The position numbers and the translations under genes are program-made. Below the pieces are notes generated by a model. That model made no database searches. It was given only the letters and a program-made list of their open reading frames with translations, and was not told the DNA's origin. Below, one piece after another: positions 8,491 to 21,110 of a stretch of 23,258 bases of DNA (positions are counted from its first letter, which is position 1; each line of letters opens with the position of its first letter). Origin of the DNA: Rhodospirillaceae bacterium UBA6608 (GTDB lineage Bacteria; Pseudomonadota; Alphaproteobacteria; Rhodospirillales_A; Casp-alpha2); assembly GCA_002433335.1 (NCBI GenBank), contig DJHY01000087.1, forward strand, positions 1 to 23,258. The letters are read 5' to 3'.

Positions 8491-9846
8491 TCAGCGCTGC
8501 GCCAGGACGCGGTCGACCATCTCGCCCGACAGGCCCGTGTAACGGGCGGGGTCGAGAAGCTCGTCCAGTTCCTCGGCGGACATCACCGCGGTGACGCGTT
8601 CGTCGGCCAGCAGCAGATCGCGGAACACCAGATCCTTCTCAAAGGCTTCCATGGCCGCTTCGTAGACGACGTCGTGGGCCGAGTTACGGCCAATAGCTTC
8701 GCCCAGCTTCATCATCACCGCTTCGGACAGCAGCAGGCCGCCGGAGATATCCAGGTTCTTGCGCATGTTGCCGGCGCGGACGGTCAGGCCGCCAACGACG
8801 AAGGCGATCTTGCGCACGGCAGCCTCGGTATAGCTGCACAGGCGCGGAATGAAATCGCGCTCGCCCTGGTTGGCGATCTTGTCGCGCTCGTGTTCGGCGA
8901 CCATGCCTTCGAACGCGGGCGGCACACAGGCCCAGGCCAGACGCGCCAACGACTGAATGCCTTCGCAGGTCGAGGGATTGCGCTTCTGCGGCATGGTCGA
9001 GGAACCGACCTTGCCCGGCTGATGCGGTTCTTCCAGTTCGGCCAGCTCGGTCCGCTGCAGGGTCGCGACCTCATGGGCGATCTTGCCCATGGTCCCGGCG
9101 ACCAGCGCCAGGGCGCAGGCGTACTCGGCCGGGCGGTCCTTGGCGACGTGCCAGCTGATGACCGGCGAACCCAGGCCCAGGTCGGCCATCATCTTATCGG
9201 TCACGTCCGGGCCTTTTTCGCCCAGGGCGGCAAAGGTGCCGACCGCGCCCGAGAACTGACCGACCAGCACGCGCGGGGCCATTTCCTTCAGGCGTTCCTG
9301 ATGGCGGCGGACTTCGTCCAGCCAGACGGCGACCTTGTAGCCGAAGGTCACCGGCAGGGCCTGCTGACCATGGGTGCGCCCGGCCAGCGGCGTGTCGCGG
9401 TGTTCCTTGGCCAGCTTGGCCATGTTGGTTGCGACTTCTTCCAGGCCTTCGATCACCAGGTCCAGGCCATCCTTCATTTGCAGGACCAAGCCGGTATCCA
9501 TGATGTCCTGGGTCGTCGCACCCCAGTGCACGAACTCGCCGGATTTCTTATTACCCTGATGTTCGCAAACCTGCGCCATCGCGCGAACCACCGGAACGAT
9601 CGGGTGGCTGGTGCGGGCCATCTGGTCGCGCAGATCGTCCAGATCGTACAGGCCGACCACGGCAGCGTTGGAAATGTGGTCCGCCGCTTCGGCGGGAATG
9701 ATGCCCAGGGCCGCCTCGGCCCGGGCCAGCGCGGCTTCGACGTCCAGCCACTTCTGCACGGTCATCTTATCGTCGAAGACGGCGCGCATCGCGGCGGTGG
9801 AGAATTGGTCACGGAAAAGGGTTGAGTCGATAGTACCGGCGGCCAT
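8491..9846 (-). CDS. Adenylosuccinate lyase-family protein (fumarase/aspartase superfamily)
   Basis: Cytoplasmic 451-residue lyase of the superfamily that includes PurB, ArgH, FumC and 3-carboxy-cis,cis-muconate cycloisomerase (PcaB). Seen: the SGEFVHWGATTQDIMDT segment near residue 105; THGQQALPVTFGYK in the middle; and the signature loop GSSTMPQKRNP near residue 280, which holds the catalytic Ser. The all-helical C-terminal part ends normally. The QKRNP loop and the HWGATTQD form look more like the PcaB/PurB-like side branch than canonical PurB, so the substrate is open and I give no symbol. The ATG has a perfect AAGGAGG six bases upstream. It may be transcribed alone: a candidate promoter lies upstream and a hairpin downstream. 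Confidence 0.85.
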   Translation of the reverse strand: MAAGTIDSTLFRDQFSTAAMRAVFDDKMTVQKWLDVEAALARAEAALGIIPAEAADHISNAAVVGLYDLDDLRDQMARTSHPIVPVVRAMAQVCEHQGNKKSGEFVHWGATTQDIMDTGLVLQMKDGLDLVIEGLEEVATNMAKLAKEHRDTPLAGRTHGQQALPVTFGYKVAVWLDEVRRHQERLKEMAPRVLVGQFSGAVGTFAALGEKGPDVTDKMMADLGLGSPVISWHVAKDRPAEYACALALVAGTMGKIAHEVATLQRTELAELEEPHQPGKVGSSTMPQKRNPSTCEGIQSLARLAWACVPPAFEGMVAEHERDKIANQGERDFIPRLCSYTEAAVRKIAFVVGGLTVRAGNMRKNLDISGGLLLSEAVMMKLGEAIGRNSAHDVVYEAAMEAFEKDLVFRDLLLADERVTAVMSAEELDELLDPARYTGLSGEMVDRVLAQR

Positions 9847-9920
9847 TGGAGTCCTCCTTTGAAGGTTTTTCTTGGATTTGCCGGTCGCCGGACGGCGGCC
9901 GGAGATGAGGGAAAGACAGA

Positions 9921-9948
9921 GTTATGAAGGCCGGCATGTTAGTCGCAA
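9921..9948 (-). promoter_or_regulatory. Candidate promoter of the lyase gene
   Basis: On the minus strand TTGCGA (9948-9943), 16 bases and CATAAC (9926-9921) fit a moderate sigma-70 promoter. It lies just after the sortase stop and would give a leader of about 70 bases. That leader contains a 9-bp hairpin (9881-9902) and ends in the strong AAGGAGG site. Confidence 0.35.
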
Positions 9949-9970
9949 TCGCCGCCGATGATAATCATAT

Positions 9971-10588
9971 TCAGCGCTCAGCCGTTACAATCAGCCGCAA
10001 AGGGCCGCCCGGCGTCCAATCCGTAAACGGAAAACAGGTGATCAGCGTCAGAACATCCGCCTCCGGATGCAGCACGACCTGCTCCTTGCGGGTGTCGATC
10101 ACACGTTGCTCGACGATGCGGTACGTCACCTCGCCCCCGCCGGGCCGCTCGACGCGAATGCGGTCGCCGATCCGGGTGTCCTGCAGAAAGGCGAAATGGG
10201 TGTCGCGATGGGCCGAGACCACGCTATGCCCCGGCTCTCCGGGCAGGGCCGTGCCGTCGACATGGCCGGGGCCAAACGCCAGCGAGCTACCCGACGCCCC
10301 AGCCAGGACGATTGCCTGAGCCCCCAATCGATCAACCGACAAACGCGCGACCGGCGTCATGTCGGCCCATGGCCAGGGTTGTGCCGTACCGTGGGCCGCG
10401 CCATGGGTCTTTCGGGCGCGATCCCAGGCCTGTTCCAACAGAATTTGCGCGACCCAGCCCTTGGCCGGGATATAGGCCCCCCATAAAAAAAGTCCCAGAC
10501 CGGCGGCGGCAACAATCGCCGCCACCGATCTGGAGAGTGCTGCATAGGCAGGGAGCAAACGTAAACGGGGGGCAAGCGCCGCCATCAA
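9971..10588 (-). CDS. Class GN sortase
   Basis: Membrane-anchored cysteine transpeptidase of the gram-negative (GN) sortase class, which is normally paired with one dedicated target. Seen (numbering from TTG 10588): an N-terminal membrane helix (about 19-40); catalytic H127 in SAHRDTHF; catalytic C185 in TLITC, the sortase TLxTC motif; and R198 in PLRLIV. All three catalytic residues are present. The reading frame opens at TTG 10588, but ATG 10585 overlaps the target gene's stop by one base (TGATG) and is the likelier start, giving 204 residues and implying translational coupling. It would act at the inner membrane, facing the periplasm, on the protein encoded just upstream. Confidence 0.88.
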   Translation of the reverse strand: MMAALAPRLRLLPAYAALSRSVAAIVAAAGLGLFLWGAYIPAKGWVAQILLEQAWDRARKTHGAAHGTAQPWPWADMTPVARLSVDRLGAQAIVLAGASGSSLAFGPGHVDGTALPGEPGHSVVSAHRDTHFAFLQDTRIGDRIRVERPGGGEVTYRIVEQRVIDTRKEQVVLHPEADVLTLITCFPFTDWTPGGPLRLIVTAER

Positions 10589-12978
10589 TCAGCCTCGCCC
10601 GTATCCGAGCGGCGACGGCGCGGACGCGGCCCCCGCCAACTCAGGGTTAGAATGGCCAGGGCCGCAATCACGAACAGCACACCCAGCCCCATATAGGCAT
10701 GGGCCGGGGTCGCCGTCTGCGGGGCCGCCGCCAGGGGCGTGCCCGAGACGGCAGCGGCCAGATGCGCCGTCACCGCCGGATCGGTGCGGTTGAAGGCCAG
10801 GGTCGCGGCCCGGCCCGGGGCCGTCGGGGCCATAGTCTTGCGCAGGGTCGGCGCCGGGGCAGGGACGGGCCCGTTCGGCGTGCCTTCGATGGCGTCGCGG
10901 TCCCACCCCGCCGGCAGGTTGACCGGCACCTGCCCCTCGGCCAGGGGCACACCCGCCGGTCGGCCCGGTTCCTTATCGACCGCGACCAGGCTGGTGAACT
11001 TGCTGATCAGATTCAAAGACAGGGCCGTGTCGATGATCTGCTGGCGAAAGGCGTCGCGGGCGTCGTTGGCGGCGCCGGGATCGGTCATCGTTCCCGCCGT
11101 CCGCATGTCGTCCATCAGTTCGCGGATTTTCTCGCGCCCCCAAAGGGCCGCCACGCCGGGGGCCGGGGCCCCGCCGCCGATGGTCACCGACTGTTCCCAG
11201 AAACGCCCGCCCAGGCGGCCCGAAACCTTCAGGTCCGGTCCGGCGTCGTTCAGCTTCATCAGGACGACCAGGGGTTCCCCCGCATACAGATCGGGCAACC
11301 GCCGGGGCCAGATTTCCGGCCGCTCACCGCCGGTATCGGCGTCGTGGGTCCAGGTCAGGGCGACGTCGGTCAGGGCCGGGCGTTCCAGCTTCAGGAACAA
11401 TTCGGCCATGCGTTCGGCGACTTCGTCCGCCGATTGGATGAATGTATAGGTCCCCCGCCCGGCGGCGGCGGCGCGGGTCATCAGAAACCCGTTAGGGGCC
11501 GAACCGATACCGACGGTGAACAGGCGCGCATCGCCGATCCGCCCGTTGATCAGGGACAGCAGACGATCTTCATCCCCGACCGCGCCGTCAGTCACCAGGA
11601 CCACCTGGCGAAGGCGCGTCCGCCCATCGTCGGTCGGATTGACGTCATGCACCCCGGCCAGGGCGGCGGTCACGGCGTTGACGATCTCGGTCCCGCCCTC
11701 GGCAGTCAGGCCGCGCACATAAGCCTTGGCCCGCTCGACCATCTTGGTCTCGGCCGGAACGGGCATGGGCGTCAGGTCGGAATAACCACCGGCGAAGCGG
11801 ATAATGCGGAAGCGGTCATTGGGGCCCAGGCGGTCGAGCGCCATGATCAGCGCCTTCTTGGCTTGCTCGATCGAGGTTCCCTTCATCGAGCCCGATGTAT
11901 CGATCACGAAGGTCACGTCCCGCGCCGGGCGCGGCAGCGACAACCCGGCCCCGCCGGACACCGGCGGCATGACCATCAACAGGCCATAGATCTCGCCCGC
12001 GACCTTTTCCCAGAAGAACCCCGCTTGCGGCGCATCCGCCGCGTCGGCGGGGGCCCAGCGCAGAACGAAATCCCGGTCGGCGGGCACGCCGTCGCCGTTC
12101 AGGCGCACCACGGCGCGGTTCGCGTCCGGGCGCTCGACCCGGATATCGTGGCTGGAACTGGTCAGGGTTCCGATCTGGAACCCGGCATCGATGGCGATGT
12201 CCAGGCGCACAGGATTACCCTTGCCGTCCTCGGCGGCGCGCAGGGGCGGCGTGATTTTCGAGGCGTCGGGCACCACGTCCGTATCCCGCGCCCAGCCGGA
12301 GCCACCGGCGAAGTTCACCGGGCGGGCCTGACCGGGGATATAGCGTGGCCCGACGACCAGCGGCAGACGCAGGGCGAATTGGCCGTCGCGAAAATGCAGG
12401 CGTTCCTGAAATTCGATGGAAACGGTGACCGTTTCATGCGGCCCCAGGTTGGCGACGGCGGTGGAAAATATATTGGGCCGCTGCTGTTCGACCAGCGATG
12501 CCCGACGCCCGGCGGTCTTGGCGGCGGTATAGATGCGGCGCGCCTCGCCCCGCTCTTTGATCACGCCCTCGGTCACGCGGTCGCCGACCGTCACTTTCAA
12601 ACGGTCGACCGCGCTGTCGGGCGGCAGGGGATAGGTATAGATCGCCTCGGTCCAGCGATCGGTCGGGTTCTTGAAATGATGGGTGATCGCATAGCGGGCG
12701 ACCAGGCCGGAAACGGTGACCTTGATCTCGGTGCCCAACAGCGGGATCGCCCGCACTTGGCCCTCACCTTCCGCGCCGTCCTTGTCCGTGGCATCCGCGT
12801 TCGCAGGCAGGAACAAGCCGCCCATGTCCATCACGGATGCCGGAACGACGCGGGCAAGCGTGCTCGGCGCGTCGGTCCGGGCCGATGCCGCCGCGACCAT
12901 ACCGAACGCCACCAGTGTCACCACGAACGCCAGGGGGAAGGCCCACCAGCGGCGGCCGATGACGGATACGATGGGCAT
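10585..12978 (-). CDS. Sortase target protein with VIT and VWA domains
   Basis: This 797-residue protein fits the 'marine proteobacterial sortase target' family, usually the only sortase substrate in its genome. Seen: an N-terminal hydrophobic export signal (about 11-33); a VIT domain (about 60-190, as in inter-alpha-trypsin inhibitor heavy chains); a VWA domain from about residue 355 with an intact metal-site motif DTSGSMKG; a Pro/Ala-rich stretch (about 690-755); and a C-terminal membrane helix followed by a basic tail (RGPRPRRRR). The sorting motif expected before the helix is weak: APQTA at residues 752-756 (10711-10725), where Leu of LPxTG/LPxTA would be Ala. The ATG has GGGAGGAGA eight bases upstream. 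It leads the operon with the sortase. Confidence 0.88.
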   Translation of the reverse strand: MPIVSVIGRRWWAFPLAFVVTLVAFGMVAAASARTDAPSTLARVVPASVMDMGGLFLPANADATDKDGAEGEGQVRAIPLLGTEIKVTVSGLVARYAITHHFKNPTDRWTEAIYTYPLPPDSAVDRLKVTVGDRVTEGVIKERGEARRIYTAAKTAGRRASLVEQQRPNIFSTAVANLGPHETVTVSIEFQERLHFRDGQFALRLPLVVGPRYIPGQARPVNFAGGSGWARDTDVVPDASKITPPLRAAEDGKGNPVRLDIAIDAGFQIGTLTSSSHDIRVERPDANRAVVRLNGDGVPADRDFVLRWAPADAADAPQAGFFWEKVAGEIYGLLMVMPPVSGGAGLSLPRPARDVTFVIDTSGSMKGTSIEQAKKALIMALDRLGPNDRFRIIRFAGGYSDLTPMPVPAETKMVERAKAYVRGLTAEGGTEIVNAVTAALAGVHDVNPTDDGRTRLRQVVLVTDGAVGDEDRLLSLINGRIGDARLFTVGIGSAPNGFLMTRAAAAGRGTYTFIQSADEVAERMAELFLKLERPALTDVALTWTHDADTGGERPEIWPRRLPDLYAGEPLVVLMKLNDAGPDLKVSGRLGGRFWEQSVTIGGGAPAPGVAALWGREKIRELMDDMRTAGTMTDPGAANDARDAFRQQIIDTALSLNLISKFTSLVAVDKEPGRPAGVPLAEGQVPVNLPAGWDRDAIEGTPNGPVPAPAPTLRKTMAPTAPGRAATLAFNRTDPAVTAHLAAAVSGTPLAAAPQTATPAHAYMGLGVLFVIAALAILTLSWRGPRPRRRRSDTGEAD

Positions 12979-13216
12979 GTTGCGGTCTCCTCCCGGCGGG
13001 CTGCGCCGATACGTTGCTTCGGTGCGTTATTTCGGACGCTGGAAGTAAAGCCCGGGAGTGAGGCCGCCCAAGGGTTGGTCAGGGGTGATTTTTGGGCAGG
13101 CTGGCCGCGTTTTCGCCACAGTTCGCCCGCCACGGGAACTCTGTTGGCATCAAGGCCGCAACTTCTGATAGGTTACCGCGCCGCACCCCAGGGTTTTGGT
13201 TCGAGGAGAGACATCC
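12979..13216. promoter_or_regulatory. Divergent region between sortase target gene and metY
   Basis: This 238-base gap must hold promoters for both flanking genes. For metY, TTGGCA (13144-13149), 17 bases and GATAGG (13167-13172) is a weak sigma-70 candidate. For the sortase target gene only the strong ribosome-binding site (12986-12994, minus) is clear. I looked for SAM-type riboswitch features upstream of metY and saw none. Confidence 0.3.
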
Positions 13217-15849
<2,633 letters not shown>

Positions 15850-15861
15850 GTCAGAACATCG

Positions 15862-15917
15862 CAAACGGCATTTTCGGACCGGCGCGGGAATTGCATTTCC
15901 GCGCCGGTTGCCGTTTG
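15862..15917 (+). terminator. Large two-tier hairpin between aspC and the TPR gene
   Basis: The outer arms CAAACGGCA (15862-15870) and TGCCGTTTG (15909-15917) match perfectly. The inner arms ACCGGCGCGGGAA (15878-15890) and TTTCCGCGCCGGT (15896-15908) match at all but one wobble, around the loop TTGCA. It starts about a dozen bases after the aspC stop and ends eight bases before the next ATG. A terminator or processing hairpin is likely, although no U-run follows. Confidence 0.55.
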
Positions 15918-15925
15918 ATCCAGGA

Positions 15926-17464
15926 ATGAACGATCCCGAACAGCTTCTCGCCCTGGCCATCGACGGGCTGCGCCAATCCCGCATGGACGATGCCGCCGGG
16001 CATTTGGACGCCGCCCTGGCCCTGGCGCCCGACCATCCCCACGCCAATGCCCTGCGGGCGACGATCTTTCTATCTCAGGGAAATGCGGCAGCCGCCCTGC
16101 CGCTGTTTCGCCGGTCCGCCGAGGCCAAGGCCCAGGACCCCGTCTTTCAGCAGAATTTCGCCATTGCCCTGTTGAACCAGGGTGCTGTCGAAGAGGCCGA
16201 AACCCACGCCCGCCAAGCCCTGGCCCTGAACCCGCAATCGGCGCAGGCCGTCGGCACGCTGGCGCAGAGCTTGCGCCATCAGGGCCGGGACGCCGAGGCC
16301 CTGCCCCTTTTGGAACAATTGGCGGCGGCCCAGCCGACGGCGGCGGTCCTCAACGATCTGGGTCTGTGCCTGATGGACCTGAACCGTCCGGACCAGGCCG
16401 AAGCCGCCTTCCGCCGCGTCGCCGAAGCCGCCCCGGACATCCCCGAACCCTGGCATAACCTGGGCAATGCCTTGCTCGACCAGCAACGCCCGGACGAAGC
16501 GGTCGCGGCTTATGACCGCGCGTTGGCCGTGGCCCCGCACGACACTGCTTCGGAGGTTCATAAGGGCCAAGCCTTATTGCTATCCGGGAATTACCGCGAA
16601 GGCTGGGAAGCATATGAGGCGCGATGGCGCCTGCCCGTCAAACTGACGCTGCGCGACAACCTGTCGACACCGCTGTGGGATGGGTCGCCGCTCGCCGGGC
16701 GACGGCTGTTGATCTATGCCGAACAGGGCATGGGCGATGCGATCCAGTTCGCGCGTTTCCTGTCGATGGCCGCGGACCGGGGCGGCCAAGTGATCGCCGA
16801 CGTGCCGCCCGCGTTGTGCCGCCTGTTCGCGGCGCAGGACGACGGATACGCGGTATCGCGGCAGGATCAGCCGGCCCCGCCGCATGACCTGCGCCTGCCG
16901 ATGATGAGCCTGCCCCGCGTACTCGGCATCGGCTTGGACGATCTGCCCGGACCATCTCCGTACCTGAAGATTGCCGACGATCCGAAGTGGGCCCAGCGGC
17001 TTGCCGGGCAACCGGGAACGCGCGTTGGATTGGCGTGGCGCGCCTTGGCGGAAAAGCGCGGCAGCGCCCAGCGCTCGGTCCCGCTGTCGGATCTGGCCCC
17101 GCTGTTCGCGCAACCGGGCCTATCCTGGATCAGCCTGCAAAAGGAAATTGCCGCCCAGGACACCCCCCTCCCCGATGCTTTGTTGGACGTTTCGGACGGT
17201 TTGGGCGATTTCGCCGATACGGCCGCATTGATCCAGCAACTCGATCTGGTCGTTACCGTCGACACCGCGGTCGCCCATCTGGCCGGGGCACTGGGCAAGC
17301 CGGTATGGGTGATGCTGCCGCGCGGCAACGATTGGCGCTGGCTGACCGGCCGCGCAGACAGCCCATGGTATCCGACCGCCCGTCTGTTTCGACAGGACGA
17401 CAGCCGCGCCTGGCCCCCGGTGGTCGAGGCCGTGGCCCGTGACCTGACCGAGTTCGCGGGATGA
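15926..17464 (+). CDS. TPR protein with a glycosyltransferase family 9-like C-terminal domain
   Basis: Cytoplasmic protein of 512 residues from ATG 15926. The N-terminal half is about six tetratricopeptide repeats (A-x-x-L-x-P-x-x-A patterns to about residue 235). The C-terminal half resembles heptosyltransferase (GT9)-like domains found in 'TPR-containing glycosyltransferase' proteins: LLIYAEQGMGDAIQFARFL, then GLAWRA, and TVDTAVAHLAGALGKPVWVMLP. Such proteins are common in alphaproteobacteria, but their acceptors are mostly unknown. The frame reaches TTG 15908, but that codon lies inside the hairpin arm, so ATG 15926 is preferred despite an SD-like AGGA placed too close. Its stop overlaps the next start by four bases (ATGA), giving an operon with a Sel1 protein. 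Confidence 0.85.
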   Translation: MNDPEQLLALAIDGLRQSRMDDAAGHLDAALALAPDHPHANALRATIFLSQGNAAAALPLFRRSAEAKAQDPVFQQNFAIALLNQGAVEEAETHARQALALNPQSAQAVGTLAQSLRHQGRDAEALPLLEQLAAAQPTAAVLNDLGLCLMDLNRPDQAEAAFRRVAEAAPDIPEPWHNLGNALLDQQRPDEAVAAYDRALAVAPHDTASEVHKGQALLLSGNYREGWEAYEARWRLPVKLTLRDNLSTPLWDGSPLAGRRLLIYAEQGMGDAIQFARFLSMAADRGGQVIADVPPALCRLFAAQDDGYAVSRQDQPAPPHDLRLPMMSLPRVLGIGLDDLPGPSPYLKIADDPKWAQRLAGQPGTRVGLAWRALAEKRGSAQRSVPLSDLAPLFAQPGLSWISLQKEIAAQDTPLPDALLDVSDGLGDFADTAALIQQLDLVVTVDTAVAHLAGALGKPVWVMLPRGNDWRWLTGRADSPWYPTARLFRQDDSRAWPPVVEAVARDLTEFAG

Positions 17465-18294
17465 AGGTCTGCCGTCCGCTCTGCCTGTCCGCGCTGATGT
17501 GGCTGTCGACGACGACAGTCGGTCATGCAGGATTGGTCGAGGCGCAGGCCGCGTACAACAAAGGCGATTTCTCAACTGCGTTCACCGAATTGAAACCCGT
17601 CGCCGAAGCGGGCGACGCCGAGGCCCAGGCATTGATTGCCGGGATGTATGCCCGGGGCCAGGGCACGGATATGAATCTCCAGACCGCCGCCGAATGGTAC
17701 GGGCGTGCCGCCGATCAGGGGCATTTGTACGCCACGACCATGCTGGGCTGGTTTTACATGCGCGGCATGGGCGTGGAACAGGATGCGGTCAAGGGATACC
17801 GCTTGTTGTCCCGTGCCGCCGCCCGGGGGCAGAGCAACGCCGTCGAGATGAAACAGGCGGTTACCGGCAAAGCCCTGGCCGGGCTGGACGACCTGGCCGC
17901 GACCGAAGCCAAGGACCAGGGCATCGATCTGGCGGCGGCTTATGTCCGGATCGGGCGCAGCTTCGCCCTGGGCCATGGGGTGCCGCGCCTGCCCGAAGTC
18001 GCGGCCGAGGCCTTTCACCGGGCCGCGAAGAAGGGTGATTTCGACGCGCAGTACGAATACGCCCGCCGCCTGGATACGGGCGACGGCGTCGCTGAAAACC
18101 CGCAAGCTGCGTTCGAATGGTTTCGCAAGGCCGCCGACCAGGGACATGCGGACGCCTTGGCCATGATCGGCCGGGCGTATCTTGACGGTCGCGGCGTCAC
18201 GGCAAGCCGCGCCCAGGGCATGGTTGCGATCACCCGCGCCAAGTCCCAGGGTTCGGAAATCGCACAACAGATATTGGACGGAATGAGCAAATGA
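17461..18294 (+). CDS. Exported Sel1-repeat protein
   Basis: A 277-residue protein with a signal peptide (residues 1-22, cleaved near GHA-GL) followed by about five Sel1-like repeats. These are TPR relatives of the pattern A-x-x-W-Y/F-x-K/R-A-A-x-x-G, for example EWYGRAADQGH, EAFHRAAKKGD and EWFRKAADQGH. Sel1 proteins act as scaffolds in the periplasm or envelope; this one has no catalytic domain. The start overlaps the upstream stop and its own stop overlaps the downstream start (both ATGA), so its translation is coupled to both neighbours. Function not known. Confidence 0.85.
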   Translation: MKVCRPLCLSALMWLSTTTVGHAGLVEAQAAYNKGDFSTAFTELKPVAEAGDAEAQALIAGMYARGQGTDMNLQTAAEWYGRAADQGHLYATTMLGWFYMRGMGVEQDAVKGYRLLSRAAARGQSNAVEMKQAVTGKALAGLDDLAATEAKDQGIDLAAAYVRIGRSFALGHGVPRLPEVAAEAFHRAAKKGDFDAQYEYARRLDTGDGVAENPQAAFEWFRKAADQGHADALAMIGRAYLDGRGVTASRAQGMVAITRAKSQGSEIAQQILDGMSK

Positions 18295-19367
18295 CCACCA
18301 TCACCCACGTCACGGCTGAGCTGCTTCGCCTGCCTTTGGAGCGGCCCGTCGGCGGTTCCGGGGTTGCACAGATCGACGTGCTGGCCGTCGATCTGACGGA
18401 TTCCGACGGCGCGACGGGCACGGGCTTCAGCTATTGCCTGGGCGGTGGGTCGGGGGTTGTGCTGGCCGCCGCGCGGGACCTCCTTGAAACCCGGGTCCTG
18501 GGGCAGGCCGCCAACACGCCGGAAACGCTATGGCGGCATATGGCGGCATCGCTCAACCGGATCGGTCGGGGTGTCCATAACCTGGCCATGGCGGCGATCG
18601 ACGTTGCCGCCTGGGACCTGCATGCGAGGCGGCAGGGCCTGCCGCTCGGCATCGCCATGGGGGGTGCGCCGCGCCGCCTGCCGGTCTATGGCTCCGGCGG
18701 GTATCGGCCCGACCATGGGCCCGAGGAAACTCGCGATCAGGCGCTCGCCCATGTCGAACAAGGCTTCGCCGGGGTCAAACCGCGGCTGGCCGGCAACGGC
18801 GGCGATGCAGCGCGGCTGGAGGCGGCGCGCAGCGTCCTGCCGGACCATGTCCGGCTGATGGCCGATGTGAACGAAAAGTGCGACCCGGCGACGGCCCTGC
18901 GGCTGGTCCATGCCTGCGCCGATGTCGATTGCCTGTGGCTGGAAGAACCGATGCCCGCGGCCAACACGGCGGCCTATGCGCAGCTTGCCGCCGCATCGCC
19001 GGTCGCCATCGCGACGGGCGAACATCTGCAGAGCATGGCCGAAATCATGCCCTACCTGACGTCCGGCGCGCTCCACATCCTACAACCCGACCTGGCGATG
19101 ATGGGCGGGTTGACGCCCAGCCTGGCGGCGGCGCGAACGGCGGAAAGCTTCGGCATTTCCGTGGCCCCGCATTTCCTGCCGTCGCTGTTCGTCCATTTGG
19201 CGGCCGCCCAGCCGAACGTTTCCTGGCTGGAAGATTTCCCCCTGCTGGAGCCGCTGTTCGATATTCAGGCGAAGACCGAGAACGGCATCATGACCATGCC
19301 CGAGACCCCCGGCCACGGCATGGCCTGGGCCGACGGAGTGCGCAGGAAGTACTTGCTGGAGCTTTGA
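18291..19367 (+). CDS. Mandelate racemase/muconate lactonizing enzyme-family protein (enolase superfamily)
   Basis: A 358-residue member of the enolase superfamily, which abstracts a proton alpha to a carboxylate using Mg2+. Seen: the N-terminal capping domain (about 1-125) and the barrel with metal ligands at D192 (MADVNEK), E218 or E219 (LWLEEP) and E244 (ATGEH). The D267 and H294 (PHF) pair gives the mandelate-racemase-type His-Asp dyad. The second-strand motif is K163-P-R165, i.e. KxR instead of KxK. A dehydratase or racemase acting on a sugar acid or hydroxy acid is likely; the substrate cannot be read from sequence. It is the last gene of an overlapping operon and ends ten bases from the convergent Lrp gene. 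Confidence 0.85.
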   Translation: MTTITHVTAELLRLPLERPVGGSGVAQIDVLAVDLTDSDGATGTGFSYCLGGGSGVVLAAARDLLETRVLGQAANTPETLWRHMAASLNRIGRGVHNLAMAAIDVAAWDLHARRQGLPLGIAMGGAPRRLPVYGSGGYRPDHGPEETRDQALAHVEQGFAGVKPRLAGNGGDAARLEAARSVLPDHVRLMADVNEKCDPATALRLVHACADVDCLWLEEPMPAANTAAYAQLAAASPVAIATGEHLQSMAEIMPYLTSGALHILQPDLAMMGGLTPSLAAARTAESFGISVAPHFLPSLFVHLAAAQPNVSWLEDFPLLEPLFDIQAKTENGIMTMPETPGHGMAWADGVRRKYLLEL

Positions 19368-19377
19368 TCGGAAACGG

Positions 19378-21100
<1,723 letters not shown>

Positions 21101-21110
21101 GCCGTACACC

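Noticed and set aside
9881..9902. Hairpin CCGGTCGCC-GGAC-GGCGGCCGG as a terminator for the sortase operon
   Set aside because: No U-tract on either strand, and it lies within the likely leader of the next gene; left as a leader hairpin only.
13141..13216. Possible SAM riboswitch before metY
   Set aside because: No SAM-I kink-turn or P1-P4 layout and no SAM-II-like pseudoknot core could be found in the short leader.
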